A program made the position numbers and the translations under genes. Below, one piece after another: positions 33,172 to 39,831 of a DNA stretch of 39,831 bases (the first letter of the stretch is position 1; the number at the start of each line of letters is the position of its first letter). This DNA comes from Paulinella micropora. Lineage: Eukaryota; Cercozoa; Imbricatea; Euglyphida. The notes under the pieces were generated by a model. That model was not told the DNA's origin and did no database searches. It saw only the letters and a program-made list of their open reading frames with translations. The stretch is from positions 219,518 through 259,348 of the forward strand of contig BJOX01000177.1 in NCBI GenBank assembly GCA_009731375.1. Reading direction: 5' to 3'.

Positions 33172-33617
33172 GCGGCGGTCAGTGCTATGTCTCTCATAAC
33201 ATCAATATTAAAATATGATAGTTTAAAAGATACATAATCCGCAGATGCCGTTTTATAATATACTTCCAATGTTATTGGAGCATCTGTCGCATATGTCAAT
33301 AAAACCTCATTAGTCGTATTTCCAGAAATTCGTATTGTTGTATTATTGGTGGTATCCGAAGGGTTTGGACAATTCATTAACCATATCATTTTCATTTGGA
33401 CTCAGTATCTTTGAATTAGCCATATACAATCAAAAGACTTATACTCAATGGCGGTTGTATAATTTAGCACTTCGCTGTAAAAGTCATCAACATTTGTTCC
33501 GTCCATTTTATGAAACCAAAACTGAAAGGTTCCTATTCCAGACGGGGCGAGCAAATTCAAAGACCCGCGAAAAGCAACTTTAATGAAATAACCATATCCT
33601 AAATTAGATATTGTTTT
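33162..33617 (-). pseudogene. C-terminal part of a possible virion protein, broken
   Basis: The minus-strand frame begins where an ATGT microsatellite truncates it (about 33617). It is beta-rich with no long helices: GYGYFIKVAFRGSLNL, FQFWFHKMDGTNV, TIRISGNTTNEVLLTY, ISLEVYY-like strands, ending AAYT. An in-frame TGA lies at 33402-33404. Between about 33340 and 33430 another frame reads smoothly (ILSPNENDMVNELSKPFGY), indicating two compensating indels instead of a simple stop. The strand-rich composition suggests a capsid, penton or fibre-type protein; no motif proves it. Confidence 0.5.
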
Positions 33618-33847
33618 GCTATGTATATATGTATGTATGTATGCATGCATGTATGTATGTATGTATGTATGTATGTATGTATGTATGTATGTATATATGT
33701 ATGTATGTATTTATGTATAGCTATGTATGTATGTATTTATGTATGTATTTATGTATGTATTTATGTATGTACTTATGTATATACTTATGTGTGTACTAGT
33801 TGTATGTATGTATGCATGTGTGTGTGAATGTATGTAATACAATACAG
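33618..33847. repeat. (ATGT)n microsatellite
   Basis: ATGT with ATTT and ATGC variants. It forms the right boundary of the viral relic. Confidence 0.95.
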
Positions 33848-33883
33848 GTGGTGGTGCGTTGCCAACTTGCCGCCGATAGCACC
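33848..33883 (+). CDS. Candidate exon upstream of the multicopper oxidase exons
   Basis: 36 nt between ATACAG and GTCTCT: VVVRCQLAADST, phase 0 at both ends. GC-rich island between ATGT and TC repeats on the strand of the oxidase gene. No diagnostic motif. Confidence 0.35.
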
Positions 33884-33884
33884 G

Positions 33885-33923
<39 letters not shown>

Positions 33924-34041
33924 TTCTCTATCTCTCTCTCTCTCTCTCTGTCTCTCTTTCTTTCACAAACACACACACTCTCTCGCTCTCAGACTCTCTC
34001 TCTCTCTCTCTCTCTCTTCTTTCTCTCTCCTCTCTCTTTCA

Positions 34042-34078
<37 letters not shown>
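33884..34078. repeat. (TC)n tract
   Basis: TC with TATC, TTTC and CA interruptions; pyrimidine-rich on the plus strand. Confidence 0.95.
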
Positions 34079-34153
34079 AGCCTGTCCGCCTCATGGATCA
34101 TACATTTATCGGTCACCTCCATAAAATCTGGTCAGGTTACCGATAAAACTCAT

Positions 34154-34240
34154 TATGCGGCGCGCCAAATTTGACATGTTTTGCGGGCTCGCCGGCCCGG
34201 CTCGCGTGTAAAACATGTCAAATTTGTGGCTAGCCGCATA
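34154..34240. repeat. Hairpin-forming inverted repeat (about 30-bp arms)
   Basis: TATGCGG...CCAAATTTGACATGTTTT (34154-34182) pairs with AAAACATGTCAAATTTG...CCGCATA (34210-34240). The loop of about 27 nt is very GC-rich. A small MITE or a regulatory hairpin are both possible; it lies 20 bp before a candidate acceptor. Confidence 0.75.
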
Positions 34241-34259
34241 TAAAATTTTCCTGCCTTAG

Positions 34260-34326
34260 GTGGGTATTTGGGCAGAAACTGCTACCTTCATCAACGATAT
34301 TGAAAACCACCGTTGGGAACTATCTA

Positions 34327-34328
<2 letters not shown>
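34260..34328 (+). CDS. Candidate exon, possibly of the multicopper oxidase gene
   Basis: A strong acceptor (TTTTCCTGCCTTAG) precedes [23 protein letters not shown]. The WELSN end recalls cupredoxin-domain strands of multicopper oxidases (xWEIxN). The sequence passes into TATC repeat without a clear donor. Confidence 0.4.
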
Positions 34329-34363
<35 letters not shown>

Positions 34364-34401
34364 CCTACCTACCTACCTTATCTATCTACCTATCTACCTA
34401 C

Positions 34402-34456
<55 letters not shown>

Positions 34457-34500
34457 CCTACCTACCTACCTACCTACCTATCTATCTATCTATCTATCAC

Positions 34501-34550
<50 letters not shown>

Positions 34551-34673
34551 TGATCTATCTATCTATCTATCTATCGATCTATTGATCTATCGATCTATCG
34601 ATCTATTGATCTATCGATCTATTGATCTATTGATCTATCGATCTATCGATCTATCTATATGTCTATCTATATG

Positions 34674-34717
<44 letters not shown>

Positions 34718-34738
34718 CCTATCTACCTACCTAACTAC

Positions 34739-34797
<59 letters not shown>

Positions 34798-34830
34798 CCT
34801 ATCTATCTATCTACCTATCTACCTATATAC

Positions 34831-34882
<52 letters not shown>

Positions 34883-35508
34883 TGATCTATTGATCTATCT
34901 ATCTATCTATCTATCGATCTATTGATCTATCTATCTATCTATCTACCTATCTACCTACCTATCTACGTCCCTATTTCCTACCTACCTTCCATCCTACCTA
35001 CCTTTCCTACCTACCTACCTATCTATCCTTATCCTTTTTCTCCTTCTTTTTCTCCATTTTTCTTCTTCTCCTTCTCCTTCTCCTTCTCCTTCTCTTTCTC
35101 TTTATCCCTCTCCAAATCCTACATCCTACATTCTTCATCATTCATCCTTCATCTCTCATCCTTCACCTTCACCTCTCACCTCACCTCATCTCATCTCATC
35201 TCCATCTCCATCTCCATCTCCATCTCCATCTCAATCTCAATCTCTCAATCTCTCAAACTCTCAATCTCTCCATCTCTCCATCTCTCATCTCTCCATCTCT
35301 CCATCTCTCCATCTCTCCGTCTCTCCGTCTCTCCATCTCTCCATCTCTCCGTCTCTCCGTCTCTCAATCGCTCCATCTCTCCGTCTCTCCATCTCTCCGT
35401 CTCTCCATCTCTCCGTCTCTCCATCTCTCCATCTCCATTTCCATCTCCATTTCCATCTCCATCTCCATCTCATCTCATCTCATCTATCTATATCTATATT
35501 TATATCTA

Positions 35509-35542
<34 letters not shown>

Positions 35543-35841
35543 CCTACCTACCTACCTACCTACCCGCCTATCTATCTATCTATCTATCTACCTACCTATC
35601 TATCTATCTATCTATCTATCTATATATCTATCTATCTATCTCGCTATCTATATACCTATCCATCCATCTATCTATATCTATATCTATATCTATATCTATA
35701 TCTATATCTATATCTATATCTATATCTATATCTATATCTATATCTATATCTATATCTATATCTATACTATATCTATATCTATATCTACATCTATATCTAA
35801 TATTTATATTTATATCTCCATCTATCTATCTATCTATCTAG

Positions 35842-35874
<33 letters not shown>

Positions 35875-35885
35875 CATCTATCTAT

Positions 35886-35936
<51 letters not shown>

Positions 35937-35974
35937 GCTAGCTAGCTATTCATCTATCTATCTATTTATTTATC

Positions 35975-36035
<61 letters not shown>

Positions 36036-36190
36036 ATCTATATCTATCTATCTATCTATCTATCTATCTTCTATCTATCTTCTATCTATCTATCTATCTA
36101 TCTATCTCTCTATCTCTCTATCTCTCTACCTCTCTACCTCTCTTCCTCTCTACCTCTCTTCCTCTCTATCTATCTATCTATCTATCTATC

Positions 36191-36247
<57 letters not shown>

Positions 36248-36249
36248 AT
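34329..36249. repeat. TATC, TACC, (CATCTC)n and (TATATC)n block
   Basis: TATC with GATC variants to 34960, CCTA/CTT-rich sequence to 35100, hexanucleotide CTCCAT/CTCCGT repeats at 35185-35480, (TATATC)n at 35660-35790, TATC to 36249. All pyrimidine-rich on the plus strand. No gene is seen. Confidence 0.95.
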
Positions 36250-37072
36250 CAGCTCCGTCTATACAGAGCCGGTAGGTAGACCAAACATATCTATCCTTGT
36301 ACTCGGCCATCCATCCATCCATCCATCCATCCATCCATCCATTCATCTAGCATCCTGCGGCCTGCGGGAAACCGTAAGGTGCAGGAGGCGAGGCATGCAA
36401 AAACTCCGGAAGTTTGCCCACGCTGGAAGCAAGGAACAACCCGCAGCCAAGTCCCTTCTTGTCAGGCCTTCCCCGCGCGCGGCTTCTAATCGGTTGGCTT
36501 CCGCTGCCGGCATATGTGGGCCGGCTAGCCATCCGTCGCCGCTGTCCTTTGGTAGCCTGGGAAATAGGAAAGGTTCAGAGACTAGACGGGAGTGGAATCC
36601 GATTGTGTGCGGGTAGGCACATGAGCAGGGATATGTTAAGGCATAGTCCGGGCGCCGCAAAAGTGGTCGCCATGGATGAAACGTTGGGCCCAAGCCACTG
36701 CGGGCCCGTGTACACGGACACGGGCCTGGGAAGTCTTAGAGCCCTCTAGCTAGGGAGGGTCGTGAGACTGTCAGACTGCATAAATCCGGCCCAATCCCAG
36801 CCACCATCTGGCGGCGGGTGAAATGGATACCTATGTCCTCGAATATGCAGCGCTGATAGACCAACACAGTCAGACTTTCCGTCGACGGATATCCGTATAC
36901 AGCCGTTACTGAGCAAAATTTACTGGGTTAACCGGCCGCTTGCGGCTATATCTGTCGACGGATACGGACGAAAAGTCTTACTGCGCAACGTATGTACCTG
37001 TTGAGGTTTGGACCGGCGGCATCCTGAGCAAACCAAGGAGAAACTACTCACGTTCTCCATACGGGCCGGTAC

Positions 37073-37105
<33 letters not shown>

Positions 37106-37268
37106 GATATGTATATGTATATATATGTATATGTATATGTATATACATATATATATATATATAGAGAGAGAGAGGGAGAGAGAGGACCTACTTGCCACCT
37201 TCCTGCATATCCATCTATATGCTTGACCTCATCTACCTAACTATATACCTACCTATCTATCTATCTAG
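36250..37268. other. GC-rich unclassified segment in the oxidase locus
   Basis: 36350-37075 is the longest non-repetitive host stretch of the right side, at higher GC. It contains a direct repeat (GTCGACGGATATCCGTA near 36881; GTCGACGGATACGGACG near 36953) and a GTACACGG palindrome. Open frames up to about 110 codons occur on both strands but overlap, lack motifs and lack clear splice sites. It may be a transposon fragment. (GA)n and (TATATG)n follow at 37077-37185. A possible 19-nt exon (CAG, CTCCGTCTATACAGAGCCG, GTAGGT) lies at 36252-36270. Confidence 0.5.
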
Positions 37269-37622
37269 GCAACCAGAACGAGACCGCGAGTGCCCCAGAG
37301 CTGCAGCCCATCAGACCGTGCTATCCGTACTACTTGCAGGACTTACGCCAGACTACGCCACAGAAGGCTGCTTTCAACCAAGGCAGCCGGGATGTCTGGG
37401 TTGGGGTCAAATCTATCGGTCTGTATCGTCTGCACAACTTTAGAGAGGCGGATCAATACAGGACATGGAATATCTCTGCGGACTTACCATTTGTGAACAT
37501 CAGCAGTGCACGTCACGCTGTGGCGCGCCACTTACGAGTGAATACGGTGTACGAGCTAAACCTGCTAAATTTACACCCAACGCATCCGTTTCACCTCCAC
37601 GTAGTTCACTTCCAGCTCCAAG
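37269..37622 (+). CDS. Multicopper oxidase exon with HPFHLH copper motif
   Basis: A 354-nt exon. The acceptor is CTATCTATCTAG, ending a (CTAT)n tract; the donor is GTAACA. It encodes 117 codons ending LRVNTVYELNLLNLH, PTHPFHLHVVHFQLQ. In the family, HPFHLH supplies ligands to the type 1 and trinuclear copper sites at the start of the last cupredoxin domain's copper block, and the preceding strand (RVxTVYELxLxN) is typical. Upstream exons for the earlier domains are not firmly identified in the window. Confidence 0.85.
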
Positions 37623-37914
37623 GTAACACAATTCTACAGGATAACAACAACAACAATCATAAAAATAATTCGAGAAGCTTTAGCTTGATAACAGCAACAA
37701 CAACAATAATAATAATTCGAGAAGCTTTAGCTTCACACAAGATACGCAACTCGTTCTTGTTTCATCTCTATCTCTATATCTATATCTATATCTATATCTA
37801 TATCTATATCTATATCTATATCTATATATATGTCTATGTCTATGTCTATATCTATATCTATATCTATATCTATATCTATATCTATATCTATCTGTCTTGT
37901 TGCTTTTAATCCAG
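37623..37914 (+). other. Intron with (AAC)n and (TATATC)n
   Basis: GTAACA...TTTTAATCCAG. It contains a duplicated TTCGAGAAGCTTTAGCTT segment (near 37668 and 37714) and (TATATC)n at 37768-37890. Confidence 0.8.
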
Positions 37915-37952
37915 GTGCTGTCCCGGGAGCGTTGCCCCCAAGTTGGCAAAAG
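37915..37952 (+). CDS. Multicopper oxidase micro-exon (38 nt)
   Basis: Completes the split Gly codon, then AVPGALPPSWQK in phase 0. Acceptor TTGCTTTTAATCCAG, donor GTGATC. It falls in the variable loop between the HPFHLH strand and the GDWxDT segment. Confidence 0.7.
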
Positions 37953-37972
37953 GTGATCAAACAGTTCAAAAA

Positions 37973-38003
<31 letters not shown>

Positions 38004-38014
38004 CTTCTTCTTCT

Positions 38015-38049
<35 letters not shown>

Positions 38050-38194
38050 TTCTGCTTCTCCTTCTTCTTCTTCTTCTTCTTCTTCTTCTTCTTCTTCTTC
38101 TTCTTCTTCTTCTTCTTCTTCTTCTTCTTCTTCTTCTTTTTTCTTTTTTTTTCTAGTCTCAAATTAAATGTCGGTAAATAATGTTGCTACTAAG
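37953..38194 (+). other. Intron filled by (TTC)n
   Basis: About 165 bp of (TTC)n, then T-rich sequence and a CTACTAAG acceptor. An alternative acceptor TTTCTAG at 38151-38156 would enter a frame with an early stop. Confidence 0.8.
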
Positions 38195-38273
38195 GTGATC
38201 GAGGGATACAATGAGCCGGGAGACTGGCATGACACGTACGCGCTCGCACCCGACGTTGTGCGCTTCCGGACCG
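38195..38273 (+). CDS. Multicopper oxidase exon (GDWHDT...VVRFRT)
   Basis: 79 nt: VIEGYNEPGDWHDTYALAPD, then VVRFRT plus one base. GDWxDT followed by (T)VxVRFR is the standard lead-in to the HCH copper motif in the last domain of these oxidases. Donor GTCACA. The phase matches the next exon exactly. Confidence 0.8.
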
Positions 38274-38485
38274 GTCACAACTCATGTATAAATAACGTGT
38301 CTATGAAATTTACGTATGTATATTATGTATGTGATATGTTATGCATGTACGCATGCATATAACTTTAGTGTCATTCAATTTTGTTTCCTTGGAATCGATT
38401 GGATTGGATTGGAGTGGATTGGATTGGATTGGATTGGATTGGATTGAATCAAAATCAATTAACTGCCGCATGCAACTATCCGCAG
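38274..38485 (+). other. Intron with ATGT and (GGATT)n
   Basis: ATGT-like sequence and a (GGATT)n run at 38394-38446. The acceptor is CTATCCGCAG. Confidence 0.8.
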
Positions 38486-38578
38486 CGCGTTTTGTTGGAG
38501 TCTACTTGGCGCATTGTCATGTACTGACCCACGAAGATTCTGGTGCGATCGCTCCATGGGCCATCCATGGGGGAGAAG
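38486..38578 (+). CDS. Multicopper oxidase exon with HCHVLTH motif
   Basis: 93 nt: after two bases, RFVGVYLAHCHVLTHEDSG, AIAPWAIHGGE plus one base. HCHxxxH carries the Cys-His bridge between type 1 and trinuclear copper. HEDxG follows as in bacterial and algal members. The residue ten after the Cys, usually Met or Leu/Phe as axial position, is Ala here. Donor GTATGT, continuing as an ATGT-like intron. Confidence 0.85.
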
Positions 38579-38713
38579 GTATGTAATGTATGCATGTATG
38601 TATGTACATTTATAATTTATTCATCGATAGGCCTGATAGAACAAATTGCCATATATGTCTGTATGTATTGATGCATGTAATACTATGTATGTATATGGAT
38701 AATGTCAATCTAG

Positions 38714-38775
38714 GGACCAGCAGCTGGGAGGGCGACTCCTTCATGAGCGTGCTGCATCCGCCAGCTTGCCTGCAG
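38714..38775 (+). CDS. Multicopper oxidase, following exon (end uncertain)
   Basis: Acceptor CAATCTAG. Completes Gly, then TSSWEGDSFMSVLHPPACLQ. I place the donor at GTCGCG (38776), but the frame remains open to TAG-containing repeat and a stop near 38866, so a terminal exon is also possible. Confidence 0.55.
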
Positions 38776-38832
38776 GTCGCGCGCACAGAAGCCTCTATCC
38801 ATCTATCTATCTATTTATCTATCTATCTTTTT

Positions 38833-39289
38833 GAAATGGGTGCCATCTGTCGACAGACAGAGAATTAGGGGATGGTGTGGGTGTGCTGGGCCCGTGGTGG
38901 GATGCCTTATGTGTGCCTAGCCATACGCCTATAAGTCACATGCAGAAATAGCGACGGGAAGCACAATCCTGTTCCCTCAGGGTGCCCTTTCTCGCTTGTT
39001 GAGCCCGGAATAAAACCCACAGTGCTCTGTCGGTTTATACTAGACTGTCGAACAGTCTCGAAACTCCATCTGCTTACTGGGCCCTCTGTAATGGAGGTGG
39101 GAGCTCGTTCTGCAAGGGGCGCTTATGGAACGAGCCCTGGCCCCGCCTGGTACTAGGGAGATTTTGGTATCGCCTGTATCAGTCCCTTCCGTGCAAACAT
39201 CACTGCTTAGCTGGGCATCGGGTTAATACTTTACCCACAGACTTCCTTGGTTGACGAAATCAGAAGCTCCTTTTTTCTGACATTAATCG
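38833..39289 (-). repeat. Dispersed repeat family A, inverted copy 1
   Basis: Reverse complement of 16002-16460, ~97% by eye, from GAAATGGGTGCC to CATTAATCG. Confidence 0.9.
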
Positions 39290-39291
39290 TC

Positions 39292-39329
<38 letters not shown>

Positions 39330-39461
39330 ATCTATCTTTCTATCTATCTTTCTATCTATCTATCTATCTATCTTTCTATCTATCTATCTATCTATCTTTC
39401 TATCTATCTATCTATCTATCTATCTATATCTATCTGATCTATCTATCTATCTATTTATCTA

Positions 39462-39544
<83 letters not shown>
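39290..39544. repeat. (TATC)n inserted between family A units
   Basis: TATC with TTTC variants. The ~125 bp of family A to its left (39165-39289) is repeated to its right (39545-39670), so the tract sits at a duplication junction. Confidence 0.95.
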
Positions 39545-39546
<2 letters not shown>

Positions 39547-39831
39547 GGTATCGTCTGTATCAGTCCCTTCCGTGCAAACATCACTGCTTAGCTGTGCATC
39601 GGGTTAATACTTTAACCACAGACTTCCTTGGTTGACGAAATCAGAAGCTCCTTTTTTCTGACATTAGTCGATATCTCATCAGTTGATCTCATCACTTACT
39701 CCATTGAGTGAACCAAGGCCACTTGAGGTGTCACTGACCCTCCCTTGGGCTTGGTTTTTTTGAAATGGGTGCCATCTGTCGACAGACAGAGAAGTAGGGG
39801 ATGGTGTGGGTGTGCTGGGCCCGTGGTGGGG
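39545..39831 (-). repeat. Dispersed repeat family A, inverted copy 2, into next unit
   Basis: Runs from GGTATCGTCTG through the unit junction (GGGCTTGGTTTTTTTGAAATGG, 39748-39769) and starts a new unit to the window end, confirming tandem organisation with a ~542-bp period. Confidence 0.9.

Noticed and set aside
30122-33404. Use of TGA as a sense codon in the viral genes
   Set aside because: TAA stops and frameshifts break the same genes, and TGA also serves as a natural end of the minus-strand gene; decay is simpler.
36393-36750. Overlapping plus and minus frames of 60-110 codons in the GC-rich segment
   Set aside because: High GC alone keeps frames open; there is no motif and no splice context. 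Listed as unclassified sequence.

Overview
This is a eukaryotic nuclear window. It has short exons with GT..AG introns, a tRNA-derived SINE, MITE-like foldback elements, and an extraordinary density of microsatellites (GATA/TATC, ATGT/ACAT, ATT, GATAA, GGAA, TTG, TTC, ATCA). A decayed virophage/polinton-like virus fragment points to an alga or another protist as host; I cannot name the species. Ten N-runs interrupt the window, so long-range order is only as good as the scaffold.

Minus strand, about 22.0 kb down to 0.55 kb: one gene for a GMC (glucose-methanol-choline) FAD oxidoreductase can be pieced together from about 13 tiny exons (28-86 nt) spread over more than 20 kb. Most neighbouring exons join in compatible phase and carry recognisable GMC landmarks: [53 protein letters not shown] and HPQGGNVMG. 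The FAD-binding N-terminus is not seen. The introns are almost wholly microsatellite, plus SINEs (3.5-9.0 kb), foldback elements and dispersed repeats. Fragments of the exons with their splice borders are duplicated again and again inside the repeat tracts.

Minus strand, 22.8-27.5 kb: candidate exons of a second, unidentified gene rich in coiled-coil and Lys/Gln sequence, amid (ATCA)n, (TTG)n and a minisatellite.

28.2-33.6 kb: an AT-rich virus-like relic. A 755-bp inverted repeat (33-nt loop) leads into a small basic ORF, a zinc-binding protein, an AEP-primase/D5-like protein lacking its helicase ATPase core, an unknown protein, and on the other strand the C-terminal part of a possible virion protein. 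Every gene except the small basic ORF carries stops or frameshifts.

Plus strand, 33.8-38.8 kb: the 3' part of a multicopper oxidase gene, in five phase-compatible exons with the HPFHLH and HCHxxxH copper motifs. The right end is a ~542-bp tandem repeat also found at 16.0, 17.4 and 23.0 kb.

The most unusual theme is how the microsatellites relate to the exons. On the transcript strand, introns often begin in GTAT repeats (the 5' splice consensus) and end in CTAT repeats (a pyrimidine tract plus TAG/CAG), and exon/splice-site fragments are amplified with them.
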